A stretch of DNA of 64,000 nt from Rhodanobacter sp. C01 (GCF_002001045.1 NZ_MUNR01000014.1:248001-312000), one strand, 5' to 3'. Shown: positions 43,856 through 55,287, counted from the stretch's first letter. Notes: generated by a model not told the origin, from the letters alone. Translations and numbers: made by a program.

Positions 43856-44391
43856 TGCCAGTGCTCCCGTTCGGCCGCGCTCTTGCCCTGTGCATGCAGG
43901 ATCAGGTCGCACACCTCGCGCGCGGCGCCCTGTCCGCCGCTCTTGGAGGTATGCCAGTGCGCCTGTTCGGCCACCCACGGGTGACCATTGGCCACCGCTA
44001 CCGCCAGGCCGGCCATCCGCATCGGCGGCAGGTCGGGCAGGTCGTCGCCAATGAAGGCAGCCTGTTCCGGCGCGAGATGCAGCGCGTCGAGCAGTTCCAG
44101 CAGGCAGGCCCGCTTGTCGCCCTGGCCCTGGTAGACATGGGCGATATCCAGTTCTTCGGCACGCAGCGCGACCGGATGGCTGATCCGGGCGGTGATCAGT
44201 GCCACCTGCACGCCGTTGGCCTGCAGCCGTTTCAGGCCAAAGCCGTCATGCACGTGGAACACCTTGGTTTCGCGCCCGTCCTCGCCGTACCACAGGCGTC
44301 CGTCGGTCAGGGTGCCGTCGACGTCGAACACGGCCAGACGAACCTTGACAGCGCGGGCGAGGATGTCGGCGGGAAGGTCGGCCAGGTACAT
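43852..44391 (-). CDS. kdsC: KdsC, Kdo-8-phosphate phosphatase
   Basis: 179 residues of the HAD family. The DVDGTLTDG motif supplies the nucleophile D23 and acid/base D25, and GDDLPDLPPMRMAG is HAD motif IV. It removes phosphate from Kdo-8-phosphate in LPS core synthesis. It lies 45 nt after kdsD and overlaps lptC by 4 nt, as in the conserved kdsD-kdsC-lptC order. Confidence 0.95.
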   Translation of the reverse strand: MYLADLPADILARAVKVRLAVFDVDGTLTDGRLWYGEDGRETKVFHVHDGFGLKRLQANGVQVALITARISHPVALRAEELDIAHVYQGQGDKRACLLELLDALHLAPEQAAFIGDDLPDLPPMRMAGLAVAVANGHPWVAEQAHWHTSKSGGQGAAREVCDLILHAQGKSAAEREHWQ

Positions 44392-44436
44392 GGGATGTGA
44401 TGGGCTCGTGCTGGGGTTATGGACGGGAACGTGTGA

Positions 44437-45447
44437 TCAGACCACACGTGCACGGAGCAGATCATGAATGTTCAGCGCGCCGACCACGCGTTGCTCGTCA
44501 TCCACCACCAGCAGTGCATGGATCTGGTGCTTCTCCATCAGCTGTGCGGCTTCGGCTGCCAGCTTGTCGGCACCGATCGTCTTCGGGCCACGGGTCATCA
44601 GTTCCGCCACGGTGGCACCGCGCAGGTCCACACCCACATCGTCCAGCGCGCGGCGCAGATCGCCGTCGGTGAATACGCCGAGCAGGCGCTGTCCGGCATC
44701 GACCACGGCGGTCATGCCGAGGTGTTTGCGGGTCATCTCGACCAGCGCGGCGGTCAGACTGGCGTCCGGCGACACCCGTGGCACGTCGTCACCGGTGTGC
44801 ATCACGTCGCTGATGTGCAGCAGCAGGCGCCGGCCCAGGCTGCCGGCGGGATGCGAGCGGGCGAAATCGTCGGAGGTGAAGCCGCGTGCTTCCAGCAGCG
44901 CGATCGCCAGCGCGTCGCCTAGCACCAGTGCAACGGTGGTGCTGGTGGTCGGCGCGAGGCCCAGCGGACAGGCTTCGCTGGAAATGCTGCCGTCCAGATG
45001 CACATCGGCCTGGGTCGCCAGCGAGGAGTTCGGCTTGCCGGTGATTGCGATCAGCGGGATGCCCTGCCGCTTGATCACCGGCAGGATGAACAGCAGCTCG
45101 TCGGTCTCGCCGGAATAGGACAGCGCCAGTACCACGTCCTGCGGCAGGATCATGCCGAGGTCGCCGTGGCTGGCCTCGCCCGGGTGCACGAAGAACGCCG
45201 GCGTGCCGGTGGAGGCCAGGGTGGCGGCAATCTTGCGCGCCACATGCCCGGATTTGCCCATGCCGCTGACGATCACGCGGCCCTTGCAGGCCAGGATCAG
45301 CCGGCAGGCCTCGACAAAGTCCGTTCCGATCCGTGACTCCAATGCCTGCACTGCCTCCGCCTCGGTGGCGATCACCGCGCGGGCGCTGCGGGCGATGGCA
45401 TCCGGGTTCAGGTCGATCGGGGTGGCTGGTGCGATGCGTGCGTTCAT
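44437..45447 (-). CDS. kdsD: KdsD, arabinose-5-phosphate isomerase
   Basis: 336 residues. An N-terminal SIS sugar-isomerase domain (SGMGKSGHVARKIAATLAS..., SYSGETDELLFILPVIK) is followed by two CBS domains (about 205-330). It converts ribulose-5-phosphate to arabinose-5-phosphate, the first committed step of Kdo synthesis. It begins the minus-strand block and is divergent from ibaG, the layout known in E. coli, but without the mla genes that separate kdsD and ibaG there. Confidence 0.95.
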   Translation of the reverse strand: MNARIAPATPIDLNPDAIARSARAVIATEAEAVQALESRIGTDFVEACRLILACKGRVIVSGMGKSGHVARKIAATLASTGTPAFFVHPGEASHGDLGMILPQDVVLALSYSGETDELLFILPVIKRQGIPLIAITGKPNSSLATQADVHLDGSISSEACPLGLAPTTSTTVALVLGDALAIALLEARGFTSDDFARSHPAGSLGRRLLLHISDVMHTGDDVPRVSPDASLTAALVEMTRKHLGMTAVVDAGQRLLGVFTDGDLRRALDDVGVDLRGATVAELMTRGPKTIGADKLAAEAAQLMEKHQIHALLVVDDEQRVVGALNIHDLLRARVV

Positions 45448-45654
45448 GGAGGCTCGGGAAAGGAGGGCTGATGCCGGAAATGCCTGACGGCGGGCATCGG
45501 ATCATGTCGATCTGCTGACACCGTCGTTTCTGTGCCAGTGGATTTCCATTACCATGGCATATTCGCATTTTAACGTCATAAGTACGCGCGTTGGATTGGG
45601 CAATCGCCGCAATCCGTGCCGTGCCGACCCAGACTTACGCATGGAACACCCTCG

Positions 45655-45897
45655 ATGGACCCAGCCAGCATCCAGGCAATGATCGAAAACGGCTTGCCCG
45701 GAGCACAGGTCGAGGTCAGTGGTGCTGATGGTGTGCATTTCGAGGCGACCGTGGTGGCCGGCCAGTTTGCCGGCAAGCTGCCGCTGGCAAGGCATCGGCT
45801 GGTCTACGCCACCCTGGGCGACCTGATGGGTGGCGCGATCCACGCGCTGGCGTTGAAAACCCTGACACCCGAGGAAGTCGCGGCGCGCCGAGGGTGA
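45655..45897 (+). CDS. ibaG: IbaG/BolA-family protein
   Basis: 80 residues with the BolA-like fold and the FEATVVAGQFAGKLPLARHRLVYATLGDLMGGAIHALALKT core, including the conserved His in ARHR. BolA proteins bind monothiol glutaredoxins through a shared Fe-S cluster; IbaG is linked to acid resistance. It precedes murA, as in E. coli, but a terminator-like hairpin lies between. Confidence 0.9.
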   Translation: MDPASIQAMIENGLPGAQVEVSGADGVHFEATVVAGQFAGKLPLARHRLVYATLGDLMGGAIHALALKTLTPEEVAARRG

Positions 45898-47238
<1,341 letters not shown>

Positions 47239-47291
47239 TCGATCCGCTTGCAGAGCTTCGGCTCCAGGAATGGTGCCGAGGCCCTCTGAAG

Positions 47292-48488
47292 TCAGTTATT
47301 GCGTCGAAGACTCCACGCCAGCGCCAGCCAGCAGGGCAGCGCGAGCAGCAGCCACGGCTGGTTCTGCTGCACGACGCCGGGCAACAGATGCAGCAGAATC
47401 GCGACCAGCGCGGCGAGCAGTTGCAATGCGAGTACGCCATCGATGAAGCGTGACGCGGCAAGCCCGCGACGTGACCGCCACAATGTCGGCAGCAGCAGGA
47501 ACGCCAGCGGATTGAACAGCAGCAGGTTGGCGTTGGCCCAGGCCGAGTGGTGCGCAGTCAGCGTCCACAGCACCAGCAGCAGAATACCGACGAGGCCGGC
47601 CGCGAGCAGGTACAGCGTGCCGAGCAGCGCGTAACCGGTAGGCCACCAGCGTCGTGCCGTGACGATCAGTGCGGCGATCAACAGCCCGGCGAATGCCAGT
47701 GGCAGGCGCAGGTCGGGCGCGGTGGCTGGAGGCACTTCGAGCCGGTTGGGTGACAGCAGATGTTCGCCCAGCAGCAATGGCTGGCCGTTGTCGAGGTGCA
47801 CGTCGCGCAATTGCGCCTGCAGCACCATCGGCAGGAAACTTTCCTGCCAGGCGTTGAGCGGCTGGTCGGCATACGGCCCCAGGCCAAGATCCATCACCAG
47901 CATAAGCCACGGTTGCGCGCTCATCAGGCGGGCGGTCTGCTGGCGATAGGTCATGCCGCCAGCACGTGCCGCGAGCTGTGCTTTCAGCGCTCCGCCAAGC
48001 ACATGGTTCAACGCGTCGCGCACGCGGGTAGTGCAATTGTCGGCGTAGTAGTCGTAGTTGTAACCGGCGTTTTCGGGGCGCAGGTTCCACAGCAGAAAGT
48101 CGCGCAGCGCAGCGGCCTGGTCGGCGTTCAGTGCCAGCCGCTGGCGCGTCACCGAACGACCGTCCTGCATATAACTGGCCTGCTCGAGTTCGCTGTACCC
48201 CGCATCCATCAGGTAATGCATGCGACCGCGGGCGAAGTTGAGGAAGAAGTTCGACTCGTTGAAATCGAACACGCCGTAGTTGAAGTCGACCGCTTCGCCC
48301 GAGGCGCTGTCGCGCAACTCGATCGCATCGTGGCCGAAGCGTTCCCAATAGGTGGCGCCGGGACCATAGGTGATCAGCGACACTTCAAGGTTGGCACCGG
48401 GAGCATTGGCGACACTGGCATGGGCGTTGGGAAACATGCCGAACAACAACAGCACGAACAGCAGCAGGGTGTGACCGGTGCGATGCAT
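47292..48488 (-). CDS. DUF4105 membrane protein
   Basis: 398 residues. Signal-like N-terminus ([18 protein letters not shown]), then a DUF4105 periplasmic domain with [24 protein letters not shown] and [17 protein letters not shown] (NCTTR is a conserved core motif), and four or five C-terminal membrane helices (about 255-390). The family is a predicted papain-like (CHAP/NlpC-like) membrane protein of unproven function. The Cys/His/Asn arrangement supports an enzymatic role, which is inference. It is convergent with murA. Confidence 0.85.
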   Translation of the reverse strand: MHRTGHTLLLFVLLLFGMFPNAHASVANAPGANLEVSLITYGPGATYWERFGHDAIELRDSASGEAVDFNYGVFDFNESNFFLNFARGRMHYLMDAGYSELEQASYMQDGRSVTRQRLALNADQAAALRDFLLWNLRPENAGYNYDYYADNCTTRVRDALNHVLGGALKAQLAARAGGMTYRQQTARLMSAQPWLMLVMDLGLGPYADQPLNAWQESFLPMVLQAQLRDVHLDNGQPLLLGEHLLSPNRLEVPPATAPDLRLPLAFAGLLIAALIVTARRWWPTGYALLGTLYLLAAGLVGILLLVLWTLTAHHSAWANANLLLFNPLAFLLLPTLWRSRRGLAASRFIDGVLALQLLAALVAILLHLLPGVVQQNQPWLLLALPCWLALAWSLRRNN

Positions 48489-48537
48489 GCGACGGGAGCC
48501 TTGGCAGGAGGGCGCGGGGTGTCGTGCGAAGAACGTA

Positions 48538-49881
48538 TCAGGCAGCCACGTCGTCAGTCAGCTGCAGGCGACCACGCAGCGAGTTGCTCATCGCCTCGGT
48601 GATCACCACGTCGACGAACTGGCCGATCAGCCGCGGATGGCCCGGGAAGTTGACGAAGCGCATGTTCTCGGTGCGTCCGGTCAATTCGCTTGCATCGCGG
48701 GTGCTGGGCTTCTCCACCAGCACGCGCTGCACGCTGCCGATCATCGCCTGGCTGATCTTCTTCGCGTTCGCGTTGATGGTCGCCTGCAGTCGGGTCAGTC
48801 GCGCATGCTTCTCCGTCGCGGGCGTATCGTCAGCCAGATTCGCCGCCGGCGTGCCGGGGCGCGAGGAGAAGATGAAGGAGAAGCTCTGGTCGAAGCCGAT
48901 GTCGTCGATCAGCTTCATGGTCTTCTCGAAATCCTCGGCAGTCTCGCCGGGGAAGCCGACGATGAAGTCGGAGGACACGCAGATATCCGGGCGCACTGCA
49001 CGCAGCTTGCGGATCTTCTGCTTGAACTCCAGCGCGGTGTAGCCGCGCTTCATAGCGCTGAGGATGCGGTCGGAGCCGGCCTGCACCGGCAAGTGCAGGT
49101 AGTTCGCCAGCTGCGGCACGTTGGCATACGCCTCGATCAGCGAGTCGGAAAATTCCAGCGGATGCGAGGTGGTGAAGCGGATGCGACCGATGCCGTCGAT
49201 CTGCGCGATCGCGTGGATCAGCACGGCGAGGTCCGCGATGCCGCCATCGTGGGTCGGACCGCGATAGGCGTTGACGTTCTGGCCGAGCAGGTTGACCTCG
49301 CGCACGCCCTGCGCGGCGAGCTGGGCCACCTCGACAATCACGTCGTCGAACGGACGGCTGAGCTCCTCGCCACGGGTGTACGGCACCACGCAGTAGCTGC
49401 AGTATTTCGAGCAACCTTCCATGATCGAGACGAACGCGGTCGGGCCTTCGGCGCGCGGCTCGGGCAGGCGGTCGAACTTCTCGATCTCGGGAAAGCTGAT
49501 GTCGACCTGCGGCTTGCCGCTGATGCGTTGCTTCTCGATCAGCTCGGGCAGGCGATGCAGGGTCTGCGGGCCGAACACCAAGTCCACATACGGCGCGCGC
49601 TTGACGATCGCGTCGCCCTCCTGCGAGGCCACGCAGCCGCCCACACCGATCAGCACCGGCTTGCCATCCTTCTTGTGATGTTTCCAACGGCCGAGCTGGC
49701 TGAACACCTTTTCCTGCGCCTTCTCGCGGATCGAGCAGGTGTTGATCAGGATCACGTCGGCCTCGGACTCGTCCTGGGTCAATTCCATGCCATGCGACGC
49801 CTTGAGCACGTCGGCCATCTTGGCCGAGTCGTACTCGTTCATCTGGCAGCCGTGGGTCTTGATGAAAAGCTTGCCGCTCAT
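48538..49881 (-). CDS. miaB: MiaB, tRNA methylthiotransferase
   Basis: 447 residues from ATG 49881. The N-terminal UPF0004 domain carries C12, C49 and C83 for an auxiliary cluster; the radical SAM domain has C157, C161 and C164 (CSKYCSYC); a C-terminal TRAM domain ends the protein. It adds a methylthio group to i6A37 in tRNAs reading UNN codons, using S-adenosylmethionine and Fe-S clusters. It follows the intergenic gap that also serves the divergent lytic transglycosylase gene. Confidence 0.96.
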   Translation of the reverse strand: MSGKLFIKTHGCQMNEYDSAKMADVLKASHGMELTQDESEADVILINTCSIREKAQEKVFSQLGRWKHHKKDGKPVLIGVGGCVASQEGDAIVKRAPYVDLVFGPQTLHRLPELIEKQRISGKPQVDISFPEIEKFDRLPEPRAEGPTAFVSIMEGCSKYCSYCVVPYTRGEELSRPFDDVIVEVAQLAAQGVREVNLLGQNVNAYRGPTHDGGIADLAVLIHAIAQIDGIGRIRFTTSHPLEFSDSLIEAYANVPQLANYLHLPVQAGSDRILSAMKRGYTALEFKQKIRKLRAVRPDICVSSDFIVGFPGETAEDFEKTMKLIDDIGFDQSFSFIFSSRPGTPAANLADDTPATEKHARLTRLQATINANAKKISQAMIGSVQRVLVEKPSTRDASELTGRTENMRFVNFPGHPRLIGQFVDVVITEAMSNSLRGRLQLTDDVAA

Positions 49882-50208
49882 GACGTGGGAATACCGTGGT
49901 TCGTGAAGCAGTAGGTGCAATCCGCTGAACTCCGCAGTTTACCTGTCTGCAAGCAGGCCTGCCAGTCGATCAGGCATGTCAGATCAAGCACTTGCGGCAA
50001 CTGGCGCGGCGCCGGGCGGCCGTCCCGAGTGTTGTGTGGTCCAGGCGTTCGGCGAATGCTGCACGACGCACGAAATGGCGACCGCGCACTTGGCGTTGGC
50101 AGTGCATGGCGGCACACTGCGCCCATGCTCGACGTTGCAAGTCACGGGGGAAGCGTCGATCGGCCTGCCAGGGGCTTCCCATCAAACGCGATCCTTTCAA
50201 GGGTCGTG
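49882..50208. other. Divergent intergenic region, miaB/lytic transglycosylase
   Basis: 327 bases that must hold promoters for both divergent genes. Open frames continue upstream of the transglycosylase but read as low-similarity Arg-rich sequence. An in-frame ATG at 50125 would extend that protein by 28 residues and hide its signal peptide, so I left it out. No RNA gene is visible. Confidence 0.5.
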
Positions 50209-51285
50209 ATGGGCTGTGCGCTGCTGTGGATCGGCTGCTGGAGCGCCGGGGCACGGGCCGGCACGCTGTACCAGTGCACTGGTGCCAGCGGCGAGGTGGC
50301 ATACAGCAGCAGCAAGGTGGGTTACCACGGTTGCAAGGCGATCAGCACTTATGCCACGCCGGCACCTGCTCGCCTGGTACCCCCGCCACGTGTCGGGCTG
50401 ACCGGGGTGACCGGTTCGGTCGAGACCACGGCACGCCCTCTGGTGGCTGAGAGTCTGGAGTCGACTTCGCTTGCCAATGTGCAAGGTTCAGTCGAAAGCA
50501 GTGCGCGCCATCTCGGCGAGGCACAGGTGCAGCGCGCCTCGCTGGCGGCAGTGCATGGCTCGGTCGAGACCACGGCCAAGCTCCCGCTTGCAGCCGTTGC
50601 CGCCGGCACGCCTGGACAATGGAGTTATCACGAATCGCATGGTGCCGAGGCTCCGCTGGCTGCCGTGGCGGAAGACCCCGGCAGCCGCATTCTGCGTGGC
50701 GCGGTCTACCGCATCGTGCGTGCCGATGGCAGCGTGGAGTACACCAACCTGCGTCCGGACGGCCAGAAGGGACGTACCGTGACCATGCTCTTCAGCTATC
50801 TCGCGACCTGTGTTGCCTGCGACCTGCATTCGACGATCCGCTGGGGCAGTGTCTCGCTCAATCTGACCGCCTATGCCGATACGATCCGCGCAGCCAGCGT
50901 GGAATATGGAGTCGACGAGGCGTTCCTGCGCGCGATCATCCACGCCGAGAGCGCATTCAACCCGCGTGCGCTGTCACTGAAGGGAGCGCAGGGACTGATG
51001 CAGCTGATGCCGGCCACGGCCAGCGACATGGGTGTGCTCGACGCCTTCAATACCGAGCAGAACATTCGTGGCGGTGCGCGTTACCTGAGCCTGCTGCTGC
51101 ACAACTTCAACGGCAGCGAGCGACTGGCTGCCGCTGCCTACAACGCCGGGCCCGGTGCCGTGCAGCGCTACAGCGGCGTACCGCCGTATGCGGAAACCCA
51201 GGTGTATGTGGAGCGTGTGGAAACCCTGCGCAAGCGCTATGGCGCGGCCATCCATCCGACGCTCGCCGCGCGCGGCGCGGGTTGA
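50209..51285 (+). CDS. SLT-family lytic transglycosylase with 24-residue repeats
   Basis: 358 residues. A signal peptide (about 1-17) is followed by a DUF4124-like segment (GTLYQCTGASGEVAYSS, 18-34), three tandem 24-residue repeats starting GSVETTAR (69), GSVESSAR (93) and GSVETTAK (117), a second DUF4124-like stretch (GAVYRIVRADGSVEYTNL, 164-181) and an SLT domain (about 220-340). The catalytic Glu is E247 in HAESAF, with GLMQLMP (262-268) and AAYNAGPGAV conserved. It cleaves peptidoglycan glycosidic bonds non-hydrolytically in the periplasm. The repeats have no known role. The gene is divergent from miaB. Confidence 0.88.
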   Translation: MGCALLWIGCWSAGARAGTLYQCTGASGEVAYSSSKVGYHGCKAISTYATPAPARLVPPPRVGLTGVTGSVETTARPLVAESLESTSLANVQGSVESSARHLGEAQVQRASLAAVHGSVETTAKLPLAAVAAGTPGQWSYHESHGAEAPLAAVAEDPGSRILRGAVYRIVRADGSVEYTNLRPDGQKGRTVTMLFSYLATCVACDLHSTIRWGSVSLNLTAYADTIRAASVEYGVDEAFLRAIIHAESAFNPRALSLKGAQGLMQLMPATASDMGVLDAFNTEQNIRGGARYLSLLLHNFNGSERLAAAAYNAGPGAVQRYSGVPPYAETQVYVERVETLRKRYGAAIHPTLAARGAG

Positions 51286-51286
51286 A

Positions 51287-52465
51287 TCAATTGCCCAAAG
51301 ATGGACTGGTGCTGGTCGTTGGCCGTTGCGCCAGGGTGACTTCGATGTGGAACGGGACACCATCGCGCAGGCCCGAGACCTCGACCTTGCTGCCCGGCTT
51401 GATCGCGGCTTCGCGCCGGCGCAGGTCGGATGGGTCGAGAATGTCGGTGTCGCCGATCTGAAGCAGGATGTCGCGTGGCTTGATGCCGGCCTGCGCCGCC
51501 GGACCGCCGGGATAGACTTCGCTGACCTGGACGCCGCGCGCCGCAGCCGGCAGGCCGCCGTTGGCGGCCAGCGGCACGAACGCATAATCGGCGCCCAGCC
51601 AGCCGCGCACGACGTGGCCGGTGGTGATCAGCTGATCCAGCACCTTGCGGGCGGTGGCGACCGGGATCGCGAAACCGATGCCCTCGGCACCGGCCGCATT
51701 GCCGATCAGCAAGGTGTTGATGCCGATCAGTTCACCCTCGGTATTGATCAGCGCACCGCCGGAGTTGCCCGGATTGATCGCGGCGTCGGTCTGGATGAAA
51801 TCCTCGGCGCTCGAGCTGTTCAGCTGGCGCCCCACGGCGCTGACGATGCCCATGGTCACGGTCTGGTTGAGGCCGAGCGGGTTGCCGATCGCCAGCACCA
51901 CGTCGCCGGCGCGCAACGACTGCTGATCGGCCATGCGGATTACCGGCAGGTTGACGGCTTCGATCTTCAGGACAGCAAGATCGGTTTCCTCATCCGCCCC
52001 TACCAGGGTGGCTTGGGCGATGCGACCGTCGTAGAGCAACACCTGGATGTCGGAGGCGTGGGCAATCACGTGGTTGTTGGTCAGCACGTAACCCTGGCCC
52101 TGCGCGCTGACAATGACGCCAGAGCCGAGAGTCTGTTCGCTGTGCTTGTAGGTCGTGGGCTGGCCGCCGAGCAACTGCTGCAGGACCGGGTTGTCGTACA
52201 TCTTCACCGCCGGTTCGGTGACGATCTTGTTCGCGTAGATGTTCACCACCGAGGGGGCGGCGATCGCCACGGCATTTGCGTACGAGACCGGGCCGCTGAC
52301 GGCGGGTGCGGTGGCAGCTACCGGTGGCTTGGTCGCGGTCAGGCCAAAACGCGCGCGCATGCGCTCGCCGCTGCCCGGCCAGAACAGGCCGACCACGAAC
52401 GCCATCGCCAGACCGAGGATGACGCAGCGTGCGATGAAGGCGAGCGTGCCGGCGGCATGTTTCAT
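51287..52465 (-). CDS. degS: DegS-like membrane-anchored S1C serine protease
   Basis: 392 residues from ATG 52465; a TTG 24 bases upstream is possible. One membrane anchor (about 9-28), then a trypsin-like domain with H132 (LTNNHVI), D162 (ETDLAVLKI) and S235 (NPGNSGGAL), and a single PDZ domain (about 280-375; VSEVYPGGPAAQAGIKPRDILLQIG). One anchor and one PDZ domain match DegS, which starts sigma-E signalling by cutting RseA; DegP-type proteases have two PDZ domains and a cleavable signal. It is convergent with the transglycosylase gene, with a gap of 1 base. Confidence 0.85.
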   Translation of the reverse strand: MKHAAGTLAFIARCVILGLAMAFVVGLFWPGSGERMRARFGLTATKPPVAATAPAVSGPVSYANAVAIAAPSVVNIYANKIVTEPAVKMYDNPVLQQLLGGQPTTYKHSEQTLGSGVIVSAQGQGYVLTNNHVIAHASDIQVLLYDGRIAQATLVGADEETDLAVLKIEAVNLPVIRMADQQSLRAGDVVLAIGNPLGLNQTVTMGIVSAVGRQLNSSSAEDFIQTDAAINPGNSGGALINTEGELIGINTLLIGNAAGAEGIGFAIPVATARKVLDQLITTGHVVRGWLGADYAFVPLAANGGLPAAARGVQVSEVYPGGPAAQAGIKPRDILLQIGDTDILDPSDLRRREAAIKPGSKVEVSGLRDGVPFHIEVTLAQRPTTSTSPSLGN

Positions 52466-52538
52466 GTCGAGGAGAAGGTGTTCCGGCAAATCATGGCGAG
52501 GGTCACGGCGGATCGACTTTCGCCGGGATGTGGTTTTA

Positions 52539-52567
52539 TTGTACGGGGCTGGGGCTGACGCTACACT
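52539..52567 (+). promoter_or_regulatory. Candidate promoter of petABC
   Basis: TTGTAC (52539-52544), a 17-base spacer and TACACT (52562-52567) lie about 55 bases before petA. Matches to sigma-70 consensus are 3 of 6 and 4 of 6, with the correct spacing. No other candidate stands out. Confidence 0.4.
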
Positions 52568-52620
52568 AACGCGATTTTTGCGGGGCCCAAAACCCTACCA
52601 TGCAAGTACCGGAGAGCCTG

Positions 52621-53226
52621 ATGGCGAACGAAGTCGTCGATCATGGCCGCCGCCGCTTCCTGACAGCAACCACCGCGGTGGTTGGTGGCATCGGGATCGT
52701 GTCGGCAGCTGTGCCCTTCATCAAGTCGTGGGAACCCAGCGCACGTGCCAAGGCCGCTGGTGCTCCGGTCACCCAGTCACTGAAAAAGATCGAGTCCGGT
52801 CAGCAGCTGATCGTGGGCTGGCGCAGTCTGCCGGTCTTCATCGTCAATCGCACGCCGGCGCAGCTGGCCGCGTTGCCGCAGCAGGCGCCGCGACTGGTCG
52901 ATCCGAAGTCGGATGGCAGCTCGGCCGCCCAGCAGCCGAAATACGCACAGAACGAAACCCGCTCGATCAAGCCCGAGTGGCTGGTGATGGTCGGCATCTG
53001 CACCCACCTTGGTTGCGTGCCGAACTACGTGGGCGAGATGAAGCCCGAGCCGTTCGATCCGAACTGGCAGGGCGGCTACTACTGCCCGTGCCACCATTCG
53101 CGCTACGACATGGCCGGTCGCGTGTACCAGGGTGTGCCGGCGCCGAAGAACATGGAAATCCCGCCTTACAACTTCATTGACGACACCACCATCCAGATTG
53201 GCGTGGATCCGAAGGGGGCTGCGTAA
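52621..53226 (+). CDS. petA: Ubiquinol-cytochrome c reductase Rieske iron-sulfur subunit
   Basis: 201 residues. The N-terminus has a twin-arginine-like GRRRFLTAT at 9-17 and one membrane anchor (about 17-34). The Rieske motifs CTHLGC (C127, H129, C132) and CPCHHS (C155, C157, H158) hold the 2Fe-2S cluster and a disulfide. It moves electrons from ubiquinol to cytochrome c1 in complex III. ATG 52621 has GGAG 6 nt upstream; its stop overlaps the petB start by one base (TAATG). Confidence 0.95.
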   Translation: MANEVVDHGRRRFLTATTAVVGGIGIVSAAVPFIKSWEPSARAKAAGAPVTQSLKKIESGQQLIVGWRSLPVFIVNRTPAQLAALPQQAPRLVDPKSDGSSAAQQPKYAQNETRSIKPEWLVMVGICTHLGCVPNYVGEMKPEPFDPNWQGGYYCPCHHSRYDMAGRVYQGVPAPKNMEIPPYNFIDDTTIQIGVDPKGAA

Positions 53227-54527
53227 TGGCCAACGTATTCACGAGCATCGGCGACTGGGTCAACGAGCGTGCGCCGAACCTTGCGCCGACCTACCGCAAG
53301 CACATGACCGAGTACTACGCGCCGAAGAACTTCAATCTCTGGTACTACTTCGGCTCGCTGGCGTTGGTGGTGCTGATCAACCAGATCGTCACCGGCATCT
53401 TCCTCACCATGAACTACAACCCGAGCGCGGCGGGAGCCTTCGACTCGGTGCAGTACATCATGCGTGACGTGGAGTGGGGTTGGCTGATCCGCTACATGCA
53501 CTCCACCGGTGCCTCGCTGTTCTTCGTGGTGGTGTTCCTGCACATGTTCCGCGGCATCATGTACGGCTCGTACAAGAAGCCGCGCGAGCTGGTGTGGCTG
53601 CTCGGCATGCTGATCTTCCTGGTGCTGATGGCCGAAGCCTTCATGGGCTACGTGCTGCCGTGGGGCAACATGTCGTTCTGGGGTGCCAAGGTGATCGTGT
53701 CGCTGTTCGGCACCATCCCGGTGATCGGCGGCACCCTGGTCGAATGGATCATGGGCGACTTCCTGCCGGCCGATGCCACGCTGAACCGCTTCTTCGCATT
53801 GCACGTGATCGCGTTGCCGATCGTGCTGCTGCTGCTGGTGGTGCTGCACCTGGCCGCGTTGCACGAAGTGGGTTCGAACAATCCCGATGGCGTCGAGATC
53901 AAGAAGGGGCCCAAGGGCAACCGCTGGGACGCGCTGAAGCCGACTGACGGCATTCCGTTCCATCCGTACTACACGGTGAAGGACCTGGTCGGCGTGGGCT
54001 TCTTCCTGCTGATCGCGGCGTTCATCATCTTCTTCGCGCCGACCTTCGGCGGCTGGTTCCTCGAGCACGACAACTCGATCATGGCCAACAACCTGGTCAC
54101 CCCGGCCGAAATCAAGCCGGTGTGGTACTTCACTCCGTTCTACGCGATCGTGCGGATGATCCCGTCGTTCGCGGGCACGGCCGTGTGGGGCGTGCTGGCC
54201 ATGTTCGGCGCGATTGCGGTGCTGTTCCTGCTACCGTGGTTCGATCGTGGCCAGGTCAAGTCGATCCGCTACCGCGGCACCGGCTACAAGGTGGCGCTGG
54301 GTGTGTTCGTGATCGCCTTCCTGGGCCTCGGTTCGGTTGGTGCCGGCATCACCGCGGAAGTGATCCCCGAGTGGTTCGGCAACGTCGACCTGACGACCTG
54401 GGAAAACGCGTTCGGTCGCCTGATGACGCTGCTTTACTTCGGCTTCTTCGCATTCCTTTGGGCCTACACGCATTTCGGCTGGGAAAAGACCAAGCCGGTT
54501 CCGGATCGGGTGACGATGCATGACTAA
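53226..54527 (+). CDS. petB: Cytochrome b of the bc1 complex
   Basis: 433 residues with about nine membrane helices. The Q_o-site PEWY-like motif appears as PVWYFTPFYAI. Paired haem-ligand histidines are in the second and fourth helices (HSTGASLFF...HMFRG, FALHVIALP...VLHLAALHE). It carries haems bL and bH and the Q-cycle. It starts in the petA stop codon and overlaps petC by 8 nt. The C-terminal helix ends KTKPVPDRVTMHD. Confidence 0.96.
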   Translation: MANVFTSIGDWVNERAPNLAPTYRKHMTEYYAPKNFNLWYYFGSLALVVLINQIVTGIFLTMNYNPSAAGAFDSVQYIMRDVEWGWLIRYMHSTGASLFFVVVFLHMFRGIMYGSYKKPRELVWLLGMLIFLVLMAEAFMGYVLPWGNMSFWGAKVIVSLFGTIPVIGGTLVEWIMGDFLPADATLNRFFALHVIALPIVLLLLVVLHLAALHEVGSNNPDGVEIKKGPKGNRWDALKPTDGIPFHPYYTVKDLVGVGFFLLIAAFIIFFAPTFGGWFLEHDNSIMANNLVTPAEIKPVWYFTPFYAIVRMIPSFAGTAVWGVLAMFGAIAVLFLLPWFDRGQVKSIRYRGTGYKVALGVFVIAFLGLGSVGAGITAEVIPEWFGNVDLTTWENAFGRLMTLLYFGFFAFLWAYTHFGWEKTKPVPDRVTMHD

Positions 54528-55269
54528 GCGGCAGATCACGATGAAGCATTTCCTCTCCGCGGCTGCGCTGGCACTCGGTCTGCTGGTCGGCGGCGTGCCG
54601 GCACATGCCGAAGGCGAAGGCGGGCTGCTCAAGTCCGGTGCCGACGTGCGCGACCAGGCCTCGCTGCAGCGCGGCGCCAGGCTGTTCTTCAACTACTGCG
54701 TCGGCTGCCACTCGCTGAAGTATGTGCGCTACTCGCGCATCGCCGAGGACCTGGGCCTTTCCGAACAGGAGGTAATGCAGAACCTCAACTTCACCGGGGC
54801 CAGGTTCGACGACCCGGTGATCTCGCACATGCCCGCCGAATCGGCCGGCAAGTGGTTCGGCAAGGCTCCGCCGGATCTCTCGCTGGAAGTGAGTGCGAAG
54901 AGTTCGGACTGGGTCTATACCTATCTCAACTCGTTCTACCTGGACCCGCACAGCCCGATCGGCTGGAACAACACCGCGTTGCCGAATGCCGCCATGCCGT
55001 TCCCGTTGTGGGAGCTGCAGGGCTTGCAGACGGCGGTGATGAAGCCAGGCACTGATGAGGTGGAGAAGCTGGAACTGAGCAAGCCGGGCAAGCTGACGCC
55101 GGCGCAGTTCCAGCAGGCCACCCGCGACCTGACCAGCTTCCTGGAATACGCTTCCGAGCCGGCCGCGCTGCAGCGCCACCACTACGGCATCTGGGTGCTG
55201 CTGTTCCTGGCGTTCTTCACCTTGCTGGCTGCCATGCTCAAGAAGGAATACTGGAAGGACGTCCACTGA
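54520..55269 (+). CDS. petC: Cytochrome c1 of the bc1 complex
   Basis: 249 residues. Signal peptide (about 1-30), the haem-c site CVGCH (60-64) and a C-terminal anchor (about 222-242, GIWVLLFLAFFTLLAAML). A distal Met ligand is plausible in the NAAMPFPLWEL region. It accepts electrons from the Rieske protein and passes them to soluble cytochrome c. The start overlaps petB by 8 nt; ATG 54541 is an alternative that also leaves a signal peptide. A hairpin follows the stop. Confidence 0.95.
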   Translation: MTKRQITMKHFLSAAALALGLLVGGVPAHAEGEGGLLKSGADVRDQASLQRGARLFFNYCVGCHSLKYVRYSRIAEDLGLSEQEVMQNLNFTGARFDDPVISHMPAESAGKWFGKAPPDLSLEVSAKSSDWVYTYLNSFYLDPHSPIGWNNTALPNAAMPFPLWELQGLQTAVMKPGTDEVEKLELSKPGKLTPAQFQQATRDLTSFLEYASEPAALQRHHYGIWVLLFLAFFTLLAAMLKKEYWKDVH

Positions 55270-55287
55270 AGTCGGGTGGCACTATCC

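Noticed and set aside
49979..50302. Arg/Cys-rich minus-strand frame between miaB and the transglycosylase
   Set aside because: It overlaps the signal peptide region of the transglycosylase, has shadow-like composition and no start signal.
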